Below are positions 9,258 through 18,143 of a DNA stretch of 49,817 bases, one piece after another. The translations under genes were made by a program, and so were the position numbers. The notes beneath the pieces are model-generated. The model was not told the origin of the DNA. It searched no databases and saw only the letters and a program-made list of their open reading frames with translations. The DNA is taken from the NCBI RefSeq assembly GCF_018413525.1, contig NZ_JAHCDD010000042.1:1-49817 (forward strand), read 5' to 3'. Each line of letters starts with the position of its first letter. Within the stretch, counting starts at the first letter, position 1. This stretch comes from Acidovorax sp. CCYZU-2555 (GTDB taxonomy: Bacteria > Pseudomonadota > Gammaproteobacteria > Burkholderiales > Burkholderiaceae_C).

Positions 9258-10400
9258 TCAGTGGCCCGAGACAATCATATTGTCGCGGTGGATCATTTCC
9301 GATTCGGCGCTGTAGCCCAGCAGGCGTTCGAATTCGGCCGAGCTCTTGCGGCACAGCAGCCGTGCTTCGGCGCTCGCATAGTTGGCCAGCCCGCGCGCAA
9401 TCTCCAGGCCTTGCGGGTTGCGCACGGCAATCACGTCGCCGCGCGAGAAATTGCCTTCCACGCCGGTCATACCGATAGGCAGCAGGCTCTTGCCTTCTTC
9501 CTGCAGCTTGTCGGCCGCGCCCTGGTCCACGCTGACCGCGCCCTTGAGCTGCAGATGGTCGGCTATCCATTGCTTGCGCGCCTGCTTTTTCGGCGTCTGC
9601 GCGAGCAGCAAGGTGCCGATGGCTTCGCCCGCGACCAGCCGGCCCAGCACATTCGGCTCGCGACCCCAGGCGATCACCGTGGAGGCACCCGAGCCCGCGG
9701 CGCGCTTGGCGGCCAGGATCTTGGTGATCATGCCGCCGCTGCCAATGTTCGAGCCCGCGCCGCCGGCCATGGCTTCGAGCGCCAGGTCGCCGGCCTGCGC
9801 TTCGTCGACGAAGCGGGCATCGGGGTTCTTGCGCGGATCGGCCGTGTACAGGCCTTTTTGATCGGTCAGTATGACCAGCGCGTCGGCATCGACCAGGTTC
9901 GCGACCAGCGCGCCCAATGTGTCGTTGTCGCCGAACTTGATTTCGTCGTTGACGACGGTGTCGTTTTCGTTGATGACCGGCACCACGCCCAGGCCCAGCA
10001 GCGTCAGCAGCGTGGTGCGGGCATTGAGGTAGCGTTCGCGGTCGGCCAGGTCGGCATGGGTCAGCAGCACCTGGGCACTGCCCACGCCCTGCTCGCGAAG
10101 CTTGGTTTCGTACATCTGCGCCAGGCCCATCTGGCCCACGGCCGCGGCCGCCTGCAGCTCGTGCACCTGCTTGGGACGCGTCTTCCAGCCCAGGCGTTTC
10201 ATGCCTTCGGCGATGGCGCCGCTGGACACCATGACCACTTCGCGGCGCACGCCGTCGGCATCGCCGCGCACCAGGGCGGCGAGCTGCTGGCTCCACTGTG
10301 CGATCGCCTCTTCATCCAGACCCCGGCCTTCGTTGGTCACGAGGCTGGAGCCCACTTTCACGACGATACGACGTGCGTCACGCAAAACACTGGAAGCCAT
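9258..10400 (-). CDS. proB: glutamate 5-kinase
   Basis: ProB phosphorylates glutamate to gamma-glutamyl phosphate, the first and feedback-controlled step of proline synthesis. The 380-residue protein has an amino-acid kinase domain (about 8-265; '[10 protein letters not shown]' at 12-21, 'INENDTV', 'GTGGMxTK'-like 'GSGGMITKI') and a C-terminal PUA domain (about 285-365). It is the last gene of the rplU-rpmA-obgE-proB run. The 112-base gap after obgE contains a 7-bp inverted repeat (GGCAGGC/GCCTGCC, around 10485-10504) without a T-run. proA is not adjacent. Confidence 0.97.
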   Translation of the reverse strand: MASSVLRDARRIVVKVGSSLVTNEGRGLDEEAIAQWSQQLAALVRGDADGVRREVVMVSSGAIAEGMKRLGWKTRPKQVHELQAAAAVGQMGLAQMYETKLREQGVGSAQVLLTHADLADRERYLNARTTLLTLLGLGVVPVINENDTVVNDEIKFGDNDTLGALVANLVDADALVILTDQKGLYTADPRKNPDARFVDEAQAGDLALEAMAGGAGSNIGSGGMITKILAAKRAAGSGASTVIAWGREPNVLGRLVAGEAIGTLLLAQTPKKQARKQWIADHLQLKGAVSVDQGAADKLQEEGKSLLPIGMTGVEGNFSRGDVIAVRNPQGLEIARGLANYASAEARLLCRKSSAEFERLLGYSAESEMIHRDNMIVSGH

Positions 10401-10512
10401 GGTTCAGTTTTTCTTGAGCGCCTGCCTCGCAGGCCACAGGCGCTGGTCAGTCAATGGCCCGAAGCTCGCTCAGGCCTCTCGCCCGGCAGGCCTTGCAGCC
10501 TGCCCGGCACTC

Positions 10513-11640
<1,128 letters not shown>

Positions 11641-11680
11641 TTACAAAACAGTGTGCTTTCGCTCAACGCAAAAGCATAAG

Positions 11681-11697
11681 GCCCCGTCGAACGGGGC
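11681..11697 (-). terminator. GC hairpin upstream of obgE
   Basis: GCCCCG/CGGGGC with a 5-base loop. On the minus strand it is followed by CTTATGCTTTTGCG, a broken T-tract, 50 bases before the obgE start. It could be a second weak terminator after rpmA or an attenuator of obgE. Confidence 0.35.
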
Positions 11698-11720
11698 AGG
11701 GCAAAAATACCCCTTAAAAA

Positions 11721-11814
11721 CGGCTAACAAAACCAGGCAGTTGTAGCGAGGTGCGGCCGGCAAGGTGCGGCCGGCGAGGTGCCGAAGACCGTGCGACGAC
11801 GATTTTGTTAGCCG
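11721..11814. repeat. 94-bp inverted-repeat-bounded element with internal 14-bp tandem repeat
   Basis: A perfect 12-bp terminal inverted repeat, CGGCTAACAAAA (11721-11732) and its complement TTTTGTTAGCCG (11803-11814), encloses a GC-rich core. Inside the core the 13-base unit AGGTGCGGCCGGC occurs at 11749-11761 and 11763-11775, with a third partial copy at 11777-11784 (period 14). There is no coding capacity. It lies between the obgE start and the rplU-rpmA terminator. It resembles a non-autonomous interspersed repeat or REP-like element, but copy number cannot be judged from this window. Confidence 0.6.
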
Positions 11815-11826
11815 CTCTAAACAGCA

Positions 11827-11848
11827 AAGCCCCGACAGGTCGGGGCTT
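11827..11848 (-). terminator. terminator of rplU-rpmA
   Basis: A perfect stem AAGCCCCGAC/GTCGGGGCTT with a 2-base loop region lies 25 bases after the rpmA stop. On the minus strand it is followed by TGCTGTTTAG. Confidence 0.7.
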
Positions 11849-11872
11849 CGCTGCGTGTCGAAGTGACAAACC

Positions 11873-12130
11873 TTATGCAGGCGTCACATTGACCATGTGC
11901 TTGGACAGTGCGCCCTTGGTGGAGAAGGACACGTGGCCCTCGACCAAGGCAAACAGCGTGTGGTCCTTGCCCACGCCGACGTTGTCGCCGGGGTGGAACT
12001 TGGTGCCGCGCTGGCGAACGATGATGGAACCAGCTGTGATCAACTCACCGCCGAAAGCCTTCACGCCGAGCATCTTGGGCTTGGAATCGCGCCCGTTTCG
12101 CGTAGAGCCGCCGCCTTTTTTCTGTGCCAT
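11873..12130 (-). CDS. rpmA: 50S ribosomal protein L27
   Basis: 85-residue L27 beginning '[16 protein letters not shown]', with no Firmicutes-type cleavable N-terminal extension. The basic N-terminal tail reaches the peptidyl-transferase centre. The sequence is complete through 'GHVSFSTKG' and matches the usual length. It is co-transcribed with rplU, whose stop lies 13 bases upstream, and is followed by a terminator. Confidence 0.98.
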   Translation of the reverse strand: MAQKKGGGSTRNGRDSKPKMLGVKAFGGELITAGSIIVRQRGTKFHPGDNVGVGKDHTLFALVEGHVSFSTKGALSKHMVNVTPA

Positions 12131-12143
12131 GACTCAGCTCCTA

Positions 12144-12455
12144 TTAAGCTACGATTGCCACGATCTGCAGTTCAGTGAACTGTTGACGGTGACCCTGACG
12201 CTTCTGATAGTGCTTACGACGGCGCATCTTGAAGATGTGCACTTTGTCGTGTTTACCGTGAGCAACAACAGTTGCCTTCACAGTTGCGCCGGACACCAGG
12301 GGTGCGCCGATCTTGATGTCTGTGCCGTTGCCGACTGCCAGAACCTGATCGATCACAATTTCCTGGCCTACGTCCGCAGCAATCTGTTCTACTTTGATTT
12401 TTTCGCCGGAAGCAACGCGATACTGCTTGCCGCCGGTTTTTATGACCGCGTACAT
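12144..12455 (-). CDS. rplU: 50S ribosomal protein L21
   Basis: 103 residues, the normal length for L21, with '[14 protein letters not shown]' at the start and the '[14 protein letters not shown]' rRNA-binding loop near the C-terminus. The ATG at 12455 is chosen by this conserved start; the open frame upstream is not coding. An AAAGAGGT-type ribosome-binding site precedes it. The leader to about 12530 contains a possible -10 box TACAAT on the minus strand and a small CTGC/GCAG stem. The divergent gene is ispB. Confidence 0.98.
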   Translation of the reverse strand: MYAVIKTGGKQYRVASGEKIKVEQIAADVGQEIVIDQVLAVGNGTDIKIGAPLVSGATVKATVVAHGKHDKVHIFKMRRRKHYQKRQGHRQQFTELQIVAIVA

Positions 12456-12582
12456 GTATGACCTCTTTAATTGAGAGTTCTGCAGACGAATTTCCGCAGA
12501 GCCGGCGATTGTACCATGGCTGAATTTCTCGTGCATCAGGTTTGTCCGCACAGACCGTTTGCCGCAGCCAACGCCCACTGCC

Positions 12583-12610
12583 TTCATTTCGGGCCCACAG
12601 TTCCTATAAT
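12583..12610 (+). promoter_or_regulatory. predicted promoter of ispB
   Basis: TTCATT (12583-12588), a 16-base spacer and a perfect TATAAT (12605-12610). The ATG of ispB is at 12622, so the predicted leader is only about 5 bases. The -35 box is poor. Confidence 0.5.
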
Positions 12611-12621
12611 CCAAGGCTCAC

Positions 12622-13617
12622 ATGGCGGCCACCATTTTGACCACAGCTATCACCCCCACCAATCCCCTTTCCCTGATCGCCAACGACATGCGCGAGGTGG
12701 ACAGCGTCATCGCCGACCGCCTGCACACCAGTGTTCCGCTGATCTCACAGATTTCCCAGTACATCATTGCCGCCGGCGGCAAGCGGCTGCGCCCGGCGCT
12801 GCTGCTGATGATCTGCAAGGCCCTGGGCTACGAGGAAAGCCAGCGCTTCAACCTCGCAGCCGTGGTCGAGCTGATCCACACCGCGACGCTGCTGCACGAC
12901 GACGTGGTCGATGAATCGACCATGCGCCGCGGCCGCGCCACGGCCAATGAAGCGTTCGGCAACCCGGCCAGCGTGCTGGTCGGCGACTTCCTGCACACCC
13001 GCTCGTTCCAGATGATGGTCGCGGCGGGCAGCACGCGCGTGCTGCAGATCCTTTCGGATGCCACGAACATCATTGCCGAAGGCGAAGTCCAGCAGCTGAT
13101 GAACATGCACGACGCCTCGCTCGACGAAGAAGGCTATCTGCAGGTGATCCGCTCCAAGACCGCGAAGCTGTTCGAAGCCAGCGCCCAGCTCGGCGCCGTG
13201 CTCGCGGGCAGCAGCCCGGCCGTCGAGGAGGCCTGCGCCACCTATGGCCAGGCGCTGGGCACGGCGTTCCAGATCATCGACGATGTGCTCGACTACACCG
13301 GCGACACCGCCGAAATGGGCAAGAACCTCGGAGACGATCTGCGCGAAGGCAAATGCACGCTGCCGCTGATCGCCGCGATGCAGCGCGCCACGCCAGAACA
13401 GGCGGCCATCGTGCGCGAAGCCATCGAACAGGGCTCGACCGAACAGCTCGCGACCGTGATCGCCATCGTGCAGGCCACGGGCGCGCTCGACGTGGCGCGC
13501 GCCGCCGCGCATGCCGAAGCACAGCGCGCAATCGACGCCCTGGCCCAACTTCCCGACAATTTGCACACGGCAAATTTGCTACAATTGGCCGCTCAACTCC
13601 TCGACAGACGCACTTGA
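12622..13617 (+). CDS. ispB: octaprenyl diphosphate synthase
   Basis: A trans-prenyltransferase that lengthens FPP with IPP to the C40 side chain of ubiquinone. The 331-residue protein has 'GGKRLRP' (52-58), the first aspartate-rich motif 'DDVVDE' (93-98) and the second, 'DDVLD' (220-224), each expected to bind Mg-diphosphate. Chain length (octaprenyl) is inferred from family and from betaproteobacterial ubiquinone-8, not read from the sequence. The start is preceded by a near-leaderless promoter and no Shine-Dalgarno site. tRNA-Pro follows 36 bases after the stop. Confidence 0.95.
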   Translation: MAATILTTAITPTNPLSLIANDMREVDSVIADRLHTSVPLISQISQYIIAAGGKRLRPALLLMICKALGYEESQRFNLAAVVELIHTATLLHDDVVDESTMRRGRATANEAFGNPASVLVGDFLHTRSFQMMVAAGSTRVLQILSDATNIIAEGEVQQLMNMHDASLDEEGYLQVIRSKTAKLFEASAQLGAVLAGSSPAVEEACATYGQALGTAFQIIDDVLDYTGDTAEMGKNLGDDLREGKCTLPLIAAMQRATPEQAAIVREAIEQGSTEQLATVIAIVQATGALDVARAAAHAEAQRAIDALAQLPDNLHTANLLQLAAQLLDRRT

Positions 13618-13653
13618 AACCCTTGCGGATTTCGTGCCTGCGAAGGACGGTAT

Positions 13654-13730
13654 CGGGGTGTAGCTTAGCCTGGTAGAGCGCTACGTTCGGGACGTAGAGG
13701 CCGGAGGTTCGAATCCTCTCACCCCGACCA
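13654..13730 (+). tRNA. tRNA-Pro (anticodon CGG)
   Basis: 77 bases including an encoded 3' CCA. The acceptor stem CGGGGTG pairs with CACCCCG. The anticodon stem CTACG/CGTAG holds loop TTCGGGA, giving anticodon CGG, which reads CCG proline codons. The T arm GGAGG-TTCGAAT-CCTCT is normal. It lies between ispB and a perfect terminator. Confidence 0.97.
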
Positions 13731-13741
13731 GGAATGCATGC

Positions 13742-13776
13742 AAAAAGCCCAAGTGATTCAATCACTTGGGCTTTTT
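13742..13776. terminator. bidirectional terminator after tRNA-Pro and the cysteine desulfurase gene
   Basis: A 35-base near-perfect palindrome: five A, a 10-11 bp stem (GCCCAAGTGA/TCACTTGGGC), a short TTCAA loop, five T. It ends transcription of tRNA-Pro on the plus strand and of the convergent desulfurase-rhodanese gene on the minus strand. Confidence 0.93.
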
Positions 13777-13795
13777 GCGTTGGGGCTGGAGAAAG

Positions 13796-15418
13796 TCAGC
13801 GCGCCGTGGCCAGGCCCTCGTCTGCACTTTCGAGCGACGGCTCGCTCCACATCGCCAGACCGCCCGCAAGACTCCAGGCCGACGCATGTCCGAGGCGGCG
13901 CAGCGCGCGCGCGGCCTGGGCGCTGCGGTTGCCGCTGCGGCAATAGAACACCACCGGCACCTGGGGCGCCAGCGCCAGCCATTGCGGCGCGGCCGAGAGC
14001 AAGGCCGACAGCGGCACGGCCTGCGCATTCGCGAGCAGCCCGCGCCGCACCTGGACCTCGCTCTCATAGGCTTCGCGCACATCGACCCACAGGCCGCCCG
14101 CCTGGGCCTGCAGCAGGGCCAGCGCGGCCGGCTGGTCGAGCACCACGTCCATGCTGCCCGCCAGGTCGTCGGCCGCAGCCAGGCTGGCAAGCGCCGCCGA
14201 AGCATCCAGCGGCGGCGCATAGGCCTGGGCCGGCGTCGCGCCACTGAGGCCGCGCGCGCGCAGCACCTCGCCGCAGCGCTGCAGGCGTGCACAGGCCGCG
14301 GCGATGAATTCCGGGCTGTCCAAAGCACCAAAAGACAGGCGCACCGCGGCCTGGGTCTGCCATTCGGGCAGGCCCATGGCCTGCAGCACATAGCTGGGCT
14401 CGGCCTTGGCGGCGCTGCAGGCCGAGCCGCCGCTGACGCGCAGGTCGGCGGCATCGAACAGGTCCAGCAGCAGGCGGGAGCTCACGCCACGCACGGCGAA
14501 ATTCAAAGTGGTCGGCAGGCTCAGCGCGTCGGGCGCATTGAACTCCAGGCCCGCAAACGCCGCGCGCAAGGCCGCGACCAGCTGGGCACGGTGCGCGGCC
14601 AGCGCCGCCGGCGTCTGAAACACGTTGCCGGCTTCCATCGAGCGCAGGACCGCGCCCAGCGCGGCGATTCCCGCGATGTTCTCGGTGCCGCCGCGCAGCC
14701 CGCTCTCCTGGCCGCCGCCCGTCAGCAGCGGCGTGAAAGGCGCACCGTCACGCACATACAGCAGGCCTATGCCCTTGGGCGCATAGAACTTGTGGCCCGA
14801 GAACGGCGCGTAATCAATGCCGCGCTCGATCAGCTTCAACGGCAGCTTGCCCAGGGCCTGCACGCCGTCGACCAGCCACAGCGCCGGGCTTTCGCGCAGG
14901 ATGTCGGCAATGGCATCGAGCTCGCTGATGACGCCGGTCTCGTTGTTCGCGGCCATGGTGCAGACCAGTCCCGCCGTGGGCGCGTGTTCTCGCAGCCAGG
15001 CCAGGTCATGGCGACCCATGGTGTCCACCGGAATCGGCAGCACAGGCAGGTTCAGCCCAAGCAGGCCATTCCAATGGTGCAGCGCCTGCGGCACCGCTTT
15101 GTGCTCGGTCGCGCCATAGAGCAGTGCCTGGGCCGCGGGCTCACCTGCGTCGCGGCGGCGGCGCAATTCGCACAGCGCCGACAGCACGCTGGTCTGTATG
15201 CCTTCAGTCGCGCCGCTGGTGAAGAACAACTGCCCGGTGGGCGCATCGAGCACCCGCCTCGCGCTGGCGCGCACGCCATCGACCACGGCGCGCGCCTTGA
15301 GGCCGCTGCCATGAATGCTGCTGGGATTGCCGAAGCTGTCGGCCATGACGGCCAACGCGGCCTGCCGGGCGGGGGGAAAGACGGCCGTGGTGGCGTTCGC
15401 GTCGAGATAGATTTCCAT
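13796..15418 (-). CDS. cysteine desulfurase (NifS/IscS class) fused to a rhodanese domain
   Basis: 540 residues in two parts. Residues 1-385 form a PLP-dependent class V aminotransferase of the NifS/IscS class: 'YLDANATT' start, PLP lysine K210 in 'SGHK', 'RGGTEN' (242-247), and the sulfur-accepting cysteine C334 in 'GGSACSAAK'. Residues about 422-525 form a rhodanese domain with 'WVDVREAYE' and the persulfide cysteine C493 in 'CRSGNRS'. It could move sulfur from cysteine through C334 to C493 within one chain. It stands alone, divergent from a DecR-like Lrp-family regulator, and not in an isc or suf cluster, so housekeeping cluster assembly is unlikely to be its main role. Confidence 0.9.
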   Translation of the reverse strand: MEIYLDANATTAVFPPARQAALAVMADSFGNPSSIHGSGLKARAVVDGVRASARRVLDAPTGQLFFTSGATEGIQTSVLSALCELRRRRDAGEPAAQALLYGATEHKAVPQALHHWNGLLGLNLPVLPIPVDTMGRHDLAWLREHAPTAGLVCTMAANNETGVISELDAIADILRESPALWLVDGVQALGKLPLKLIERGIDYAPFSGHKFYAPKGIGLLYVRDGAPFTPLLTGGGQESGLRGGTENIAGIAALGAVLRSMEAGNVFQTPAALAAHRAQLVAALRAAFAGLEFNAPDALSLPTTLNFAVRGVSSRLLLDLFDAADLRVSGGSACSAAKAEPSYVLQAMGLPEWQTQAAVRLSFGALDSPEFIAAACARLQRCGEVLRARGLSGATPAQAYAPPLDASAALASLAAADDLAGSMDVVLDQPAALALLQAQAGGLWVDVREAYESEVQVRRGLLANAQAVPLSALLSAAPQWLALAPQVPVVFYCRSGNRSAQAARALRRLGHASAWSLAGGLAMWSEPSLESADEGLATAR

Positions 15419-15420
15419 GG

Positions 15421-15432
15421 GGAAAATTTTCC
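15421..15432. promoter_or_regulatory. candidate operator next to the desulfurase start
   Basis: The perfect 12-bp palindrome GGAAAATTTTCC lies directly upstream of the desulfurase ATG (minus strand, 15416-15418), covering the position of a ribosome-binding site. Binding by the adjacent Lrp-family protein would block expression. This is inference from position and symmetry. Confidence 0.35.
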
Positions 15433-15470
15433 ACCAACGGCTCCGTATAGGACTTGCAAAATACCGCTTG

Positions 15471-15495
15471 ATTTCAGATCATTGCGCGATGAAAT
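15471..15495. promoter_or_regulatory. candidate Lrp-type operator, interrupted inverted repeat
   Basis: ATTTCA (15471-15476) and TGAAAT (15490-15495) form an inverted repeat with further partial symmetry (GATC...CGAT) inside, in the 96-base gap between the divergent desulfurase and Lrp-family genes. It overlaps the likely promoter of the regulator and could mediate autoregulation. Confidence 0.3.
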
Positions 15496-15514
15496 TCCAT
15501 ATCCCAACAAAAAA

Positions 15515-15982
15515 GTGAAAATAGATTCCATCGACTGCAAGCTGCTGGAAAAACTCCAGCAGAACGCCGATACACCAGTGGCCGATCTGGCCGCCGAACT
15601 GGGCCTGTCGCAGACGTCGTGCTGGCGGCGCATACAGCGCCTCAAGGACGCCGGCGTGATCACGCGCAACGTGGCGCTGCTGGACCGCAATCACGCCAAC
15701 GTCAGCGTCACGGTGTTCGTCGCCGTGCGCACCAGCACCCACAGCCAGGAATGGTTCGACCAGTTTCACGCCACGGTGCAGGCGATCACCGAAGTGGTGG
15801 AGCTGTACCGCATGAGCGGCGATGTCGACTACCTGCTGCGCGTCGTCGTGCCCGACATCGCGGCCTACGACAAGGTCTACAAGCGCCTGATCGCGGGCAC
15901 CCAGCTGCTGGACGTGTCGTCGAGCTTTGCCATGGAGGAAATCAAGTTCACCACCGCCCTGCCGCTGACCTACGTTCGCTGA
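15515..15982 (+). CDS. Lrp/AsnC-family regulator, DecR-like
   Basis: 155 residues starting from a GTG at 15515 (no ATG fits; homologues begin 'KIDxIDxKLL'). An N-terminal HTH (about 1-60, recognition helix near 'SQTSCWRRIQRLKDAG') is followed by a RAM ligand-binding domain with 'YRMSGDVDYLLRVVV' and 'SSSFAMEEIKFTTALP'. Those segments resemble E. coli DecR (YbaO), the cysteine-responsive activator of cysteine detoxification. It is divergent from the desulfurase-rhodanese gene, which makes that gene the probable target. The ligand is inferred, not shown. Confidence 0.88.
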   Translation: MKIDSIDCKLLEKLQQNADTPVADLAAELGLSQTSCWRRIQRLKDAGVITRNVALLDRNHANVSVTVFVAVRTSTHSQEWFDQFHATVQAITEVVELYRMSGDVDYLLRVVVPDIAAYDKVYKRLIAGTQLLDVSSSFAMEEIKFTTALPLTYVR

Positions 15983-16104
15983 AGCTGCGCACCGCGATAT
16001 GGCCCAGACCAAAACACCATTCATGGCCCTCACGGACCAGTCCATTGCAGCGCAACAATTGCTTTAACCGAGTCACCGGGACGGCGCCTGCAGGCGCTTT
16101 ACCG

Positions 16105-16136
16105 GCCGATCCCGGCACCTGAAATCGGCAATTTTT
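16105..16136 (+). terminator. possible terminator of the Lrp-family gene
   Basis: GCCGAT (16105-16110) pairs with ATCGGC (16124-16129) across a 13-base loop, followed by AATTTTTC. A second palindrome without a long T-run, GCGCCTGCAGGCGC, lies at 16084-16097. Confidence 0.4.
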
Positions 16137-16156
16137 CATTTTGACTGGAACGGACC

Positions 16157-16636
16157 ATGAGCCAACGCCTCGACTACTACAAGTCTTCTCCCGATGCTGC
16201 CCAGAAGTACATGGAGTTCAACAACCTGCTGCACAAGAAGCCATTTCTCGCGCAGTACGGGCACCTGGTCACGCTGCGCGCTTCGCAGATCAACGGCTGT
16301 GCGTTCTGCGTCGACATGCATGTCAAGGAAGCGAAGATCCATGGCGAGCGCGAACTGCGCCTGCACCATGTGACCGTCTGGCGCGAGTCGACCTTGTTCA
16401 GCGCCAAGGAGCGCGCCATCCTCGAATGGACCGAGGCCCTGACCCAGCTGGGCGCGCATGGCGTCTCGGATGCGATTTTCGCCATCGTGCGCGCCGAGCT
16501 GTCCGACGAGGAGCTCGCCGACCTGTCCTTCCTAATCGTCGCCATCAACGGCTGGAACCGGCTCAGCGTCGCCTTCCGCGCCGTGCCGGGTTCGGCCGAC
16601 AAGATCTACGGCCTCGACAAGGCCGGCCTGTCCTGA
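16157..16636 (+). CDS. AhpD-like / carboxymuconolactone decarboxylase-family protein
   Basis: 159 residues of the AhpD-like fold. The thiol motif 'CAFCVDMH' gives C48, C51 and H55 (CxxCxxxH), the redox centre of this family, which includes alkylhydroperoxidase AhpD and many stress-linked proteins. 'EWTEALTQL' and 'INGWNRLSVAFR' are typical. Peroxidase activity is likely but the substrate is unknown; no ahpC lies beside it. A GGAAC ribosome-binding site precedes the ATG. It is convergent with the MocR gene, with only 3 bases between the two stop codons. Confidence 0.88.
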   Translation: MSQRLDYYKSSPDAAQKYMEFNNLLHKKPFLAQYGHLVTLRASQINGCAFCVDMHVKEAKIHGERELRLHHVTVWRESTLFSAKERAILEWTEALTQLGAHGVSDAIFAIVRAELSDEELADLSFLIVAINGWNRLSVAFRAVPGSADKIYGLDKAGLS

Positions 16637-16639
16637 GCT

Positions 16640-18079
16640 CTAGAGCGACTGCCGTATCAGTGCCCCCAGGCGTTCGGCCTGGGCGGGCGTGGTGCAGTTG
16701 GTGAAGCTCAGCAAAATGGCCGAATCGCTGCGCTCCGACGCCCACCAGCGCGACATCGGCTGCACCGCCATGCCCTGGGCCAGCAGCTTCTCGGCCAGCG
16801 CCTGGTCGCTGCGCTCGCCGGGCAGGCGCAGCACCAGATGCATTCCGCCGGGCTGGGGCTCGGTGCGCAACCGGCCTTCGAGGCCGCGTTCCAGCGCAAC
16901 GATGGTCGCCGCGCGTCGCTCGGCATAGAGCTTGCGCATGCGCTGGATGTGGCGCGAGAAATGCCCTTCGGCCATGAAGTCGGCAACGATGGCCTGGGTG
17001 ATGGCCGGCGTCGCGGCGGCAAAGAAAATGCGCGCCACCCGCTCGAACGCCGCCACCTGCGCCTGCGGCACGACCAGATAGGCCAGCCGGATTCCCGGAA
17101 ACAGCACCTTGCTGAACGTGCCCGCGTACAGCACGCGGCCATGCCGGTCCAGGCTGGCCAGCGCCGGCAGCGGCCGGCTCGCATACCGGTACTCTCCGTC
17201 GTAATCGTCCTCGACCACCCAGGCGCCTTGCGCCGCGGCCCATTCGAGCAGCGCATGGCGGCGCGGCAGCGAAAGCGACATCGACAAGGGGCTCTGGTGC
17301 GCGGGCGTGACGGTCACGACGCGCGCGTCGGGCGCGAGCGCAATGCCGCGCTCCACCACCAGACCTTGCGCATCGACCGGCACCGGTACCGGCAGCAGGC
17401 CCGACTCGCGCAGCAGCTGGCGCGTGGGCGGATAGCCGGGATCTTCGACCCAGGCGCGGTCGCCTGGCTGCATCACCGCCAGCGCGGCCAACTGCAGGCT
17501 CGCGCGGTAGCCGGTGGTGACAAACACTTGATGGGCGCCGCAGTCGATGCCGCGCGCCACCTGCAGATAGGAGGCAATGGCGCTGCGCAAGGCGGGCAGG
17601 CCGTGCGGCGGCGGATAGTCGAGGTCCGCGGCCTGCATGCCGCGCAGGTAGCGCGCGCCCAGCCGCGCCCATATCTTGCGCGGAAACGCATCCATTGCCG
17701 GCACGCCCATCTGGAACGGCAGCAACTGCGCGGGCCGCGAGATGGTGTCCTGGGACAGAAAAAGGGGTGCCTCGGCGGGCGCGGCCGGCTGCGGCCTGGG
17801 CGCTTCGGCCGGCGGCAGCGCCGGATGGATGACCGTGCCCGCCTGGCCGCGCGCGAGCAGATAGCCTTCGGACGTCAACAGCTCGTACGCCAGCTCGATG
17901 GTGCCGCGCGCCACGCCCAATTCCTTTGCCAGCGCACGTGCCGAGGGCACGCGGTCTCCGGGCGCGAGGTCGCCGGCGGCAATCGATGCGCGCACCCGGT
18001 CATATAGCTGGCGGTACAGCGGCGTGCTGCTTTCCCCGGCCAGCGGCGCAAAGGCATCCGAAGAAATCGCAGGCGTCAT
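16640..18079 (-). CDS. MocR/PdxR-type regulator (GntR HTH fused to aminotransferase fold)
   Basis: 479 residues. An N-terminal GntR winged helix (about 15-85; 'PLYRQLYDRVRASI', 'PSARALAKELGVARGT') is joined by a Pro/Ala-rich linker (about 87-105) to a type I aminotransferase-like domain with 'VEDDYDGEYRY' (289-299) and PLP lysine K324 in 'GTFSK'. MocR proteins sense PLP or an amine through this domain. No pdxST genes are adjacent, so PdxR function is not supported. By the usual rule for the family it should control the divergent GNAT gene 64 bases away and perhaps the flavoprotein after it. Confidence 0.9.
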   Translation of the reverse strand: MTPAISSDAFAPLAGESSTPLYRQLYDRVRASIAAGDLAPGDRVPSARALAKELGVARGTIELAYELLTSEGYLLARGQAGTVIHPALPPAEAPRPQPAAPAEAPLFLSQDTISRPAQLLPFQMGVPAMDAFPRKIWARLGARYLRGMQAADLDYPPPHGLPALRSAIASYLQVARGIDCGAHQVFVTTGYRASLQLAALAVMQPGDRAWVEDPGYPPTRQLLRESGLLPVPVPVDAQGLVVERGIALAPDARVVTVTPAHQSPLSMSLSLPRRHALLEWAAAQGAWVVEDDYDGEYRYASRPLPALASLDRHGRVLYAGTFSKVLFPGIRLAYLVVPQAQVAAFERVARIFFAAATPAITQAIVADFMAEGHFSRHIQRMRKLYAERRAATIVALERGLEGRLRTEPQPGGMHLVLRLPGERSDQALAEKLLAQGMAVQPMSRWWASERSDSAILLSFTNCTTPAQAERLGALIRQSL

Positions 18080-18143
18080 GGTCTAGTCCATAAGTACAGT
18101 CTTGGCTCAAGGCATTGTGGCATGCGACTTGTAGAGTCGACCC

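Noticed and set aside
13766..15982. A 738-codon plus-strand frame covering the desulfurase region
   Set aside because: Only its last 155 codons (the Lrp-family protein from GTG 15515) are real. The rest is antisense to the desulfurase-rhodanese gene.
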